Shown: positions 1-5,767 of the stretch, piece after piece
Numbering within the stretch: the stretch's first letter is position 1
How the letters are laid out: every line of letters begins with the position of its first letter
Assembly (NCBI GenBank): GCA_019118845.1
Contig: DWYE01000032.1
Location: 1 to 19,164, forward strand
Origin: Anaeromassilibacillus stercoravium
Lineage (GTDB): Bacteria; Bacillota; Clostridia; Oscillospirales; Acutalibacteraceae
Direction: 5' to 3'
Length of the DNA: 19,164 bases
Notes under the pieces: model-generated
Seen by the model: only the letters and a program-made list of their open reading frames with translations
Told to the model about the DNA's origin: nothing
The model's database searches: none
Position numbers and translations under genes: made by a program

Positions 1-11
1 CCATTGGCTAA
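1..11 (+). CDS. 3' end of an off-window gene (…T-I-G-stop)
   Basis: Only the last codons are visible: (x)CC-ATT-GGC-TAA, reading …(T)-I-G-stop if the split codon is ACC. Three residues alone would mean nothing. However, the bases from here through position 45 align well with the reverse complement of 18996-18965, where the frame reads PVKHCAVTIG-stop before the same pair of hairpins. I therefore infer that a tail-module surface-protein gene ends here on the + strand, convergent with the ABC operon. The identity of the gene cannot be determined from this window. Confidence 0.4.
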
Positions 12-40
12 TCGAAAATAAAAGGGAAGACTTCTTCCCG
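12..40 (-). terminator. Intrinsic terminator for the minus-strand ABC operon
   Basis: On the minus strand GGGAAG-AAGT-CTTCCC (39-24) forms a 6-bp stem with a 4-nt loop, followed directly by TTTTATTTT (23-15). This is the classical hairpin plus U-tract. The equivalent hairpin and T-rich run is preserved in the right-hand copy at 18969-18992. Confidence 0.7.
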
Positions 41-49
41 ATAAACTGC

Positions 50-89
50 AAGGACCCAGCCCCGGGAGATTTCCTAGGGCTGGGTCCTT
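50..89. terminator. Strong 13-bp hairpin, probable bidirectional terminator
   Basis: AAGGACCCAGCCC (50-62) pairs perfectly with GGGCTGGGTCCTT (77-89). On the + strand it is followed by CTGTGTTTTT. It lies between two convergent genes and is conserved as a hairpin in the other full repeat copy (18921-18955), where the arms have changed in a compensating way (GGACCCAGCC versus GGGCCCAGCC). Confidence 0.65.
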
Positions 90-287
90 CTGTGTTTTTC
101 GCTGCTGTTTTCCGGATGTCGTGTGGGAACGGTGGATTTCTTCCTTTCTCGCTTTTGTAAAGCGATTGGCTTGCTTCTGTAGAGCCTTCCCCGTATGGAG
201 TGGCAAGCAAATTCCTTGCAGTTTCCTTTTGTAGGGAACGCCGTAGGCGCGAAAGACGCCGTGCGTCCGCGTCCCGACCGGAGGTCG

Positions 288-1019
288 TCAGCTTTTGACA
301 TCGGCCTTTTTGAGGACAAGAAGGGACAGGCCGCAGAACAGCGCTGTAAATACGGTACACATCACGAAGAAAATCCCCATATCCACTTGCCCCAGCGCCT
401 CCTGGCTGACAGCGCCCATTCCCGCAATCACCAAGGCGTTGGGGAAACAAGCCCACCAGCCCTTTGCAGCCAATAAGAACCCGACGACGCTGCAAGCAAA
501 CCCGATCCCCACCGGCACCGCAAAGCTCCGGATGCGCATGGCAAAAAAGAGCTGCATCGCCGCAACCGGGAGGGAGCCAATCCATGCGCACAGGAACCAG
601 CGGATCACATCCGGCGGCACCGGGGACTGGAAGCCGAAATAGAACCCAGCCGCCAGATACAGGGCAAAAAAGAGCACCTGCGTCACAAAACTCAGGCCCG
701 CAATCACCAGGAATTTGCTCCAGAAAATGTTGCGCACCGGGACGGGGGCGGTCATCAGCGTGTTCCAGTTGTGGTTTAAATGCTCCAACCGCCACGCATA
801 GGCGGCATAGATGGAGAGCAATACTGCCAGGAACAGGTCCCCATAAAACAGGCTGACCTGGGTCCACAGGCTTTGCCATTCGTTTGTCAAAATCTCCCGG
901 TTCATCGAAAAGTTGGCGCACCCAACAAAGACGCTGAACGCAGGCAAAAACAGAAACGCAAGCCAAATGCACGACCCTTTCAGCTTGCGGCCCTCCGCCG
1001 CAACTGCATGTCTCAACAT
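288..1019 (-). CDS. ABC-2 permease, lantibiotic-immunity MutG/SpaG-like
   Basis: A 243-residue integral membrane protein with about six hydrophobic segments (near residues 18-36, 56-75, 100-128, 141-162, 166-186, 213-236). The stretch after the second segment, WRLEHLNHNWNTLMTAPVPV, is the usual EH-x-x-x-W-x-x-L coupling motif of EpiG/MutG-family permeases. It should form the membrane channel with the permease at 1032-1787, driven by the ATPase at 1784-2692, and act on a peptide antibiotic at the cell surface. A GGAGGG ribosome site sits 7 nt before the ATG, just past the stop of the upstream permease (12-nt gap), so it is the last gene of the operon. The family assignment is firm. The substrate is unknown, and no lantibiotic precursor or modification gene is visible nearby, so a stand-alone resistance role is likelier than producer immunity. 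Confidence 0.85.
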   Translation of the reverse strand: MLRHAVAAEGRKLKGSCIWLAFLFLPAFSVFVGCANFSMNREILTNEWQSLWTQVSLFYGDLFLAVLLSIYAAYAWRLEHLNHNWNTLMTAPVPVRNIFWSKFLVIAGLSFVTQVLFFALYLAAGFYFGFQSPVPPDVIRWFLCAWIGSLPVAAMQLFFAMRIRSFAVPVGIGFACSVVGFLLAAKGWWACFPNALVIAGMGAVSQEALGQVDMGIFFVMCTVFTALFCGLSLLVLKKADVKS

Positions 1020-1031
1020 GGCATATCCCTC

Positions 1032-1787
1032 CTAAAACTCTTTCTGGCAAAGGCGGCGCTTTCCCAGGAAATATACGATGATCCCCAGGACAAACACAAA
1101 GAGCGCCGGGACGATGTTGGGGTCCATCGCCAAATACTGCCACTCGTGGTCCCCCAACGGGACCGCCTGCACAGAGGACAATTCCGCATAGCCGCACCAC
1201 GGCAAACATGCGCGCACCTGCGCCGGGAACAACGCACCCACCAGACCGAGGAACGACCCGGCCATACCGACAATCAATGCGACCAGTTGATTGGGCACCG
1301 CCATGGCAATCCATTGTTGCAGCGCCAACACAAATACGCTCACGAGCATGGTCCCCAAAAAGACCTTTCCCACCAGTCCTACGGGGATTGGGCCCGGGAA
1401 CCCCCTCCATGCGGCAAACGTCAATAGCGCGGCCAGCTCCAGCACCAGGGTGACGGTCAGGAGAAGGAACGTGCAGAGGAATTTGGCAAAATACAGCTTG
1501 CCCATGGGTTCCGCAGCGGCGCCGAGCAGCTTCCAGGTGTCGCCCTTGTGTTCCATGTCGCAGATGCGGCTGGAAAGGACCGCGATCGCCAGAGGAAGGA
1601 ACAGGCCGTGCAGCATCGCCAGATTGGTAAACAGGTTGTTCCAGATCAGGTTTGCGCCGTTTTCTTCAAAATAACTCTGCACGGAATAGGCTGTCCAGGC
1701 CCCCTCCACGCCGCAGAGCAGCAGTGCGGTCAAGAAGACGCCGCGCCGCCGGATCTTATAGAACTCCAAGGAAAGGTAACGGATCAT
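1032..1787 (-). CDS. ABC-2 permease, lantibiotic-immunity MutE/SpaE-like
   Basis: A 251-residue membrane protein with about six hydrophobic segments. The cytoplasmic loop DMEHKGDTWKLLGAAAEP (residues 77-94) matches the motif seen in the partner permease at 288-1019, showing the two are paralogous subunits of one heteromeric transporter. The ATG overlaps the TGA of the upstream ATPase gene by 4 nt (ATGA), indicating translational coupling and balanced stoichiometry. In EpiFEG, NisFEG and CprABC-type systems such paired permeases expel or release lantibiotics or other cationic peptides from the membrane. The subfamily name (E versus G) comes from gene order and motif recognition, not from a search. 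Confidence 0.85.
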   Translation of the reverse strand: MIRYLSLEFYKIRRRGVFLTALLLCGVEGAWTAYSVQSYFEENGANLIWNNLFTNLAMLHGLFLPLAIAVLSSRICDMEHKGDTWKLLGAAAEPMGKLYFAKFLCTFLLLTVTLVLELAALLTFAAWRGFPGPIPVGLVGKVFLGTMLVSVFVLALQQWIAMAVPNQLVALIVGMAGSFLGLVGALFPAQVRACLPWCGYAELSSVQAVPLGDHEWQYLAMDPNIVPALFVFVLGIIVYFLGKRRLCQKEF

Positions 1788-2692
1788 AGCGCGCCTTCCT
1801 TTCCGGTGAGATCGAGGAAGATCTCCTCCAGGCTGCGCTGCCGCTCTTCAATGCGGAACACCTGCACGCCGCTGCAAACCAATTGTTGGTTGATCTGCGC
1901 CACCGCAGCGTCGCTCAGATTTTCCAGCAGCAGCCATCCGGCCTCGCGTTTGGGGCGGTACCGTTCCAACAGGCGCGCGGCCTCCTCCGGGTCCTGTGTC
2001 CGGACAGCCACATAATGGGCGCTCTTCCTCCGCAAAACTTCCAGGCTGTTTTGGAAAATCAGCTCGCCGTGGTCGATGATTCCCACGGCGGTCGCCATCT
2101 GGTCGACCTCCGCCAGCAGATGGCTGGACAGCATCACCGTCATGCCATACTGCTGCGGCAACGCCTTGATGAGCTCCCGGATCTCCTCAATCCCGGCTGG
2201 GTCCAGCCCGTTGGTGGGTTCGTCCAAGACCAGCAGCTTCGGAAACCGCATCAGCGCCATCGCAATGCCCAGGCGCTGCTTCATCCCCAGCGAATAGTGG
2301 CTCACCTTTTTACCGGCCTGGTTTTCCAGACGGACAATCCGGAGGGCCTCCCGCAGGTTTTTCTCCGGGATGTCCAGCAGCTTCTGCATGACGCGCAGAT
2401 TTTCCATGCCGGTCAAATGCCCGTAGTACGACGGCGATTCGATCAACGCCCCGGTCTGGCGCAGAATTTCCACCCGGTTTTTGTCGTTCATCTGTTTCCC
2501 AAAGAGGTGTACCGTGCCCTGGGTCGGCTTTACCAGGCCCAACAGCATTTTCATGGTCGTGGATTTCCCTGCGCCGTTGGGCCCCAGGAAGCCGTAGACC
2601 TCCCCTTCGCGAATCTGCAAATCCACATGTTTGACGCGGAATACACCGCCGTATTCTTTGGATAACCCTTCCGTACTTACGATCGTCTCCAT
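1784..2692 (-). CDS. ABC transporter ATPase, lantibiotic protection MutF/BcrA-like
   Basis: A 302-residue nucleotide-binding subunit. Walker A is GPNGAGKST (residues 37-45), the signature is SLGMKQR (134-140), Walker B is LLVLDEPTNGLDP (about 153-164), and the H-loop is SSHLLAEVDQ. The usual Q-loop glutamine is replaced by glutamate (ALIESPSYY, E85), as in the bacitracin/lantibiotic BcrA/LanF group. The C-terminal ~90 residues end in RSLEEIFLDLTG, also typical of that group. It energises the permeases encoded directly downstream. It starts 12 nt after the stop of the 45-codon gene at 2705-2842, with a purine-rich ribosome site in the gap. All ATPase motifs are intact, so it should be active. 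Confidence 0.92.
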   Translation of the reverse strand: METIVSTEGLSKEYGGVFRVKHVDLQIREGEVYGFLGPNGAGKSTTMKMLLGLVKPTQGTVHLFGKQMNDKNRVEILRQTGALIESPSYYGHLTGMENLRVMQKLLDIPEKNLREALRIVRLENQAGKKVSHYSLGMKQRLGIAMALMRFPKLLVLDEPTNGLDPAGIEEIRELIKALPQQYGMTVMLSSHLLAEVDQMATAVGIIDHGELIFQNSLEVLRRKSAHYVAVRTQDPEEAARLLERYRPKREAGWLLLENLSDAAVAQINQQLVCSGVQVFRIEERQRSLEEIFLDLTGKEGAL

Positions 2693-2704
2693 CCCCGCAC
2701 CCCC

Positions 2705-2842
2705 TTATACCAATCCCGCGTAATAGGCGGGAATACTGTTTTGATAGACCGCCCGGCTTGCAAAGGCACTCACTGCGGCAAAGGCAATCGCCACGAGAGC
2801 GATCACCGCCAGGACGCCGAATCTCCGTTTCATCCGTTCCAT
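2705..2842 (-). CDS. 45-residue membrane or secreted microprotein, first gene of ABC operon
   Basis: A small ORF opening the ABC operon. AGGAGG lies 7 nt before ATG (2842), which is as good a ribosome site as that of any gene here. The product begins MERMKRRFGVLAVIALVAIA, with a basic N-terminus and a hydrophobic core to about residue 28. It then reads SAFA-SRAVYQNS and ends PAYYAGLV. It can be read as a single transmembrane helix or as a signal peptide with an AFA cleavage motif releasing a ~17-residue peptide. It ends 12 nt before the ATPase start, so it is co-transcribed. I do not recognise a family. It might be a regulatory subunit of the transporter, a decoy, or a signal for the kinase; these are only hypotheses. 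Confidence 0.75.
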   Translation of the reverse strand: MERMKRRFGVLAVIALVAIAFAAVSAFASRAVYQNSIPAYYAGLV

Positions 2843-2873
2843 AGGAACGCCTCCTTTTTGATTGACTGGATAT

Positions 2874-2929
2874 AGCATAGCGCGGGTTCCTTACAGGAAG
2901 CTGCACAAAACCTTACGGCAGACTTACAA
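2874..2929 (-). promoter_or_regulatory. Candidate response-regulator operator and activator-dependent promoter of ABC operon
   Basis: On the minus strand three GTAA-containing half-sites occur: TTGTAA (2929-2924), CCGTAA (2918-2913) and CTGTAA (2896-2891). Their starts are 11 and 22 bp apart, so they lie on one face of the helix, the layout used by OmpR-family regulators. A possible -10, TATGCT (2879-2874), follows with no recognisable -35, and the nearest half-site abuts the -35 position. This suggests activation by the adjacent regulator. It is an inference from spacing; binding is not shown. Confidence 0.45.
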
Positions 2930-2943
2930 AAAGGGTTGCGGCG

Positions 2944-2972
2944 TGAAACGGGAAATACAGGTGTGGTATAAT
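2944..2972 (+). promoter_or_regulatory. Promoter of the response regulator gene
   Basis: TATAAT at 2967-2972 is preceded by TG one base away (extended -10, TGGTATAAT) and by a weak -35 TGAAAC (2944-2949) at 17 bp. Transcription would start near 2979, giving a leader of about 118 nt that holds the hairpin CGCCGC-TTT-GCGGCG (3012-3026). Confidence 0.6.
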
Positions 2973-3096
2973 AACCTCACGGCATAAGTGAAAGCCGGTT
3001 TCGCAAAAGCTCGCCGCTTTGCGGCGCGGGATGCGGGGCTGTATGTTTTCAAATCGCGTGGCCTTAGAAATTTTCAAATTGAAAGTAGGGATTCCC

Positions 3097-3819
3097 ATGG
3101 ATGAACTCAAGGAAAAGAAAATCCTGGTGGTGGACGACCAACCGCAGCTGCTGCGCATGGTGGACGAGATCCTGCGGCGGGAAGGCTTTACCCGCGTGTT
3201 CCTCGCGCCCGACTGCGCCCGCGCCATGGAACAACTGCGCGCGGTAAAACCCGACCTGGCGGTGTTGGACGTGATGCTGCCAGACGGGGACGGCTTTTCG
3301 TTGATGCAGCAGATGCGCGCTATTTCGCCCCTGCCGGTGGTATTCCTGACCGCGCGCGGGGAGGACGAAGACCGGCTGATCGGCCTGGGGATGGGGGCGG
3401 ACGACTACATCGTCAAGCCGTTCCTTCCAAAAGAGTTGACTTTGCGCATCACAGCGATCCTGCGGCGGGTCTATGTCCCGATCCGCCAGGAGCAGCTTCC
3501 GGCCTTCTCGCTGGGGGACCGCACGGTCGATTTGGGCGCGTCCCTGGTCCGCGCGCAGGACGGGCGGGAGTGGACGCTCACCGCGAAGGAACATGCGCTT
3601 TTAAAGAAGCTCTATGAGAACCGCAACCGCATTGTCACGAGCGACGCGCTCTGCCAGGCCGCCTGGGGCGACGACCTCTACGGCTATGAAAACACCCTGA
3701 TGGTGCACATCCGCCGGATGCGTGAAAAGCTGGAACAGGACCCGTCCCATCCGCAGTATCTATTGACCGCGCGCGGCCTGGGCTATAAACTGCAATTGGC
3801 GCCCACGAAGAACACCTAA
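3097..3819 (+). CDS. OmpR/PhoB-family response regulator
   Basis: A 240-residue two-domain regulator. The receiver domain (about residues 8-118) has the acidic pair D13-D14, the phosphorylation site D58 in AVLDVMLPDGDG, T85 in FLTARG and K107 in YIVKPF. The C-terminal winged helix (about 135-235) has the usual TAKEHALL, VHIRRMREKL and TARGLGYKL elements. I chose the ATG at 3097 because MDELKEKKILVVDDQ is the standard receiver start. The open frame extends upstream to 3019, but those residues look non-coding. The ribosome site is weak (GTAGGG). It is divergent from the ABC operon and followed by the kinase at 4056, so it most likely activates the ABC operon when a peptide is sensed, as in CprKR- or NisRK-type systems. 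The pairing is from context. Confidence 0.93.
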   Translation: MDELKEKKILVVDDQPQLLRMVDEILRREGFTRVFLAPDCARAMEQLRAVKPDLAVLDVMLPDGDGFSLMQQMRAISPLPVVFLTARGEDEDRLIGLGMGADDYIVKPFLPKELTLRITAILRRVYVPIRQEQLPAFSLGDRTVDLGASLVRAQDGREWTLTAKEHALLKKLYENRNRIVTSDALCQAAWGDDLYGYENTLMVHIRRMREKLEQDPSHPQYLLTARGLGYKLQLAPTKNT

Positions 3820-3833
3820 CCTGGGCGGGCCGC

Positions 3834-3900
3834 AAAGCGGCGGGCAAACCGCCGCTTTCCTGCAAACGCCGTTTGCAGCCGCCGCGCAGCGTTGCGCGGC
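3834..3900. repeat. Array of three perfect GC-rich hairpins between regulator and kinase genes
   Basis: Three consecutive perfect dyads occur: AAAGCGGCGG/CCGCCGCTTT (3834-3858, 5-nt loop), TGCAAAC/GTTTGCA (3861-3877, 3-nt loop) and GCCGCGCA/TGCGCGGC (3881-3900, 4-nt loop). None is followed by a T-run, so they are not ordinary intrinsic terminators. They sit inside what would normally be a tight two-gene operon and may attenuate, stabilise or process the transcript, or may be a small inserted palindromic element. The remaining gap to 4055 holds a possible promoter and nothing else I can name. Confidence 0.6.
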
Positions 3901-3970
3901 ATGCGGCCCTTAGAGCAAGCAGTTTCAAAAGCGCCCCAGCGCCTACACTGGCGGCTCGCATTGCGTTGTC

Positions 3971-4000
3971 TTGAAAGGAATCTTCAGAAAAACCTATTTT
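3971..4000 (+). promoter_or_regulatory. Possible separate promoter for the histidine kinase
   Basis: TTGAAA (3971-3976) and TATTTT (3995-4000) are separated by 18 bp in an AT-rich patch just after the hairpin array. This would give the kinase gene its own basal transcription. It is a moderate match only. Confidence 0.35.
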
Positions 4001-4055
4001 AAAAGCTATCTCCCATCGATAAACAAAAGGGATTGCCCTTCAGGAGGTGTCCATC

Positions 4056-5456
4056 TTGAAAAGTATCCAGCGCTTCTTAGGGCGCTTTTTGATCGGCCTG
4101 TTCGTCTGTTTCCTGGTCTTCTTTGTGGCGAACATCGCCGGCCTGACGGTCTATCTGCGCGTCCTGTACGATACGCACGAGGGCGACGAGGACTTCTCCC
4201 CCACCTGGGCGGTGCGGGACACCGTGGAGGGCCTGACCAAACAGGACGGCGAATACCAGCTGGCCCCATCCGTCGTGGAAGAATTGCGCGCGCACAGCGC
4301 CTGGGCCATGCTCTTGGACGACAACGGGAATGTGATCTGGTCCATGGACCTGCCGGAGGAGATCCCGCTCTCCTACACCCCGAGGGACGTCGCTGGGTTT
4401 ACCCGGTACTATTTACAGGATTACCCCGTCTTTTGCTGGGAACACCCGGACGGCCTGGTGGTGACCGGATACCCCAAGGGGTCGTATATGCGCTACACGC
4501 TCAATTTTGCAGAGCAGGACGCCCGGACGATCTTTGAATGTGTGCTGCTGTTCCTGGTGGGCAATGTCCTGGTGGCGATCCTGATCTATGCATTCCTCTG
4601 CTGGTGGACGGTTCGGCCGGTACGCCCGATTTTGCACGGGCTGTCCTGCCTGGCGCGCGGCGAACCGGTGCAGCTGGTGGAGCGCGGCAGTCTGCGCGAG
4701 GTGGCAGCCGGGATCAATGCGGCTTCCGGCGAATTGCAGCGCCGCGACGACGCGCTGCGGAAAAAGGACGAGGCGCGCGCCAACTGGATCGCGGGCATCT
4801 CGCACGACATCCGCACGCCCCTCTCCGTGATCCTCGGCTATGCGGGCGAATTGCAGGACGATCCCGCACTCCCGCCGCCGGAGCAGGAGCAGGCCGCGGT
4901 GATCTGCCGGCAGGGGGTCCGCCTGCGCGACCTGGTCAGCGACCTGAACCTGGTGTCCCGCCTGGAATACGACATGCAGCCCCTGGAATGCCAATGGCTG
5001 CGCCCGGCAAAGCTCGTCCGCCGCGCCGTGACCGATTTTATGAACGCGATGCCGGAAAATCCCTGCGGGATAGAACTGGAGGAGGTGGACGAATCCATCC
5101 GCTTGCAGGGGGACGAGCGGTTGCTTTTGCGCGCGCTGACCAATCTGTTGCAAAACAGCGTCCTGCACAACCCGCAGGGGTGCGCCATCCGGGTCTCCGT
5201 GCGCCGGGATGGGGCGGATGCCTGCCTCCTTTCCGTCCGTGACGACGGGGTTGGCGCGGACCCGCAAAAGCTCGCCTCCGTATTGAACGCCCCCTACGCG
5301 CCGAAGCGCGCCCATGGGCTGGGCCTCTTCCTCGTCCGCCGCATCACCGAGACCCACGGCGGGCAATTTACCGCGCGTACCGCGCCGGGCGAGGGGTTCT
5401 CCGGAGAGATGCGGCTTCCCTGCGAGCCGCTCCGGGAGTCTGCGCAGGGCGGTTGA
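4056..5456 (+). CDS. Sensor histidine kinase, two-TM with ~120-residue external domain
   Basis: A 466-residue membrane kinase. TM1 is at about residues 11-34 and an extracytoplasmic sensor at about 35-157. TM2 is at about 160-184, followed by a HAMP-like linker. The H-box GISHDIRTPLSVILGY has phosphoacceptor H250, the N-box is LTNLLQNSVLHN (N363/N367), G1 is DDGVGAD (397-402) and G2 is HGLGLFLVRR (420-429). I chose TTG at 4056 because AGGAGG (4042-4047) lies 8 nt before it. The GTG at 4047 that extends the frame is part of that ribosome site. It should phosphorylate the regulator encoded just upstream. The large sensor domain argues against the short-loop BceS type and for a NisK/CprK-like sensor of peptides; the ligand is unknown. 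Confidence 0.92.
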   Translation: MKSIQRFLGRFLIGLFVCFLVFFVANIAGLTVYLRVLYDTHEGDEDFSPTWAVRDTVEGLTKQDGEYQLAPSVVEELRAHSAWAMLLDDNGNVIWSMDLPEEIPLSYTPRDVAGFTRYYLQDYPVFCWEHPDGLVVTGYPKGSYMRYTLNFAEQDARTIFECVLLFLVGNVLVAILIYAFLCWWTVRPVRPILHGLSCLARGEPVQLVERGSLREVAAGINAASGELQRRDDALRKKDEARANWIAGISHDIRTPLSVILGYAGELQDDPALPPPEQEQAAVICRQGVRLRDLVSDLNLVSRLEYDMQPLECQWLRPAKLVRRAVTDFMNAMPENPCGIELEEVDESIRLQGDERLLLRALTNLLQNSVLHNPQGCAIRVSVRRDGADACLLSVRDDGVGADPQKLASVLNAPYAPKRAHGLGLFLVRRITETHGGQFTARTAPGEGFSGEMRLPCEPLRESAQGG

Positions 5457-5474
5457 CGCGCTGGCATCAAAAAA

Positions 5475-5508
5475 CCGGGCGGGGACAAGTAGAAGTATCC
5501 CCGCCCGG
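5475..5508. terminator. Terminator after the histidine kinase gene
   Basis: CCGGGCGGGGA (5475-5485) pairs perfectly with TCCCCGCCCGG (5498-5508), followed by CTTTG. An A6 run precedes it, giving a T-run on the minus strand, so it can stop transcription from both sides. It begins 18 nt past the kinase stop. Confidence 0.75.
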
Positions 5509-5685
5509 CTTTGCCAACCATAAAGAGCCCGGCAAGCGTGAGATAGGTGCTCTTCTTTCGGATGTATTTTTCTTCTCTCTACATAATGGAGCCAAAATAG
5601 ATGGCTAAAAATTCTTTTATAAAGAGCATTGCCATGCATGTATTTTTCGTAAACACAGATGTGCTGTAATATCGGTCCATATCGA
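5509..5685. other. Gene-free spacer between convergent operons
   Basis: This AT-rich spacer has no credible ORF. Weak dyads are visible, for example AGAGC…GCTCT near 5526-5556 and AGCCA…TGGCT near 5588-5604. I see no promoter-quality signal or repeat copy. Confidence 0.4.
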
Positions 5686-5724
5686 ACAAGAGCGGACGGT
5701 ACAAGCTGTACCGTCCGCTCTTGT
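5686..5724. terminator. 17-bp perfect hairpin after the Gld-type operon
   Basis: ACAAGAGCGGACGGTAC (5686-5702) pairs perfectly with GTACCGTCCGCTCTTGT (5708-5724) across a 5-nt loop. It lies 43 nt beyond the stop of the DUF4340 gene. Neither side has a clean T-run (GTGTTGTAT on the plus side), so it may end transcription inefficiently or act mainly as a 3' stabilising stem. Confidence 0.6.
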
Positions 5725-5767
5725 GTTGTATGATAAAACTTGATGAAGTGTGTCTTTCGATCGCCGG

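Larger units (their letters stand above)
12..276 (-). repeat. Interspersed repeat element, copy L
   Basis: Read on the minus strand from about 276 to 12, this segment aligns along its length with 18729-18992 on the plus strand. Identity is roughly 70-75% by eye, and nearly perfect over the first ~40 nt, which contain GGACGCACGGCGTC and TTCGCGCCTACGGCGTTCC. It starts about 12 nt past the permease stop codon and ends at the stop of the left-edge gene. It carries two hairpins near its end (50-89 and 24-39). An open frame of 81 codons crosses it, but indels between copies break and restore the frame, so I treat it as a non-coding repeat. Confidence 0.8.

Noticed and set aside
288..2842. Bacteriocin biosynthesis cluster
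   Set aside because: The ABC trio resembles lantibiotic immunity, but there is no LanB/C/M, protease or convincing precursor. The 45-residue peptide lacks Ser/Thr/Cys-rich core features.
2310..2906. 198-codon minus-strand ORF overlapping the ABC ATPase and the small gene
   Set aside because: It is out of frame with the ATPase, and the product is Arg/Gly-rich and domain-free. The small gene in another frame has the ribosome site.
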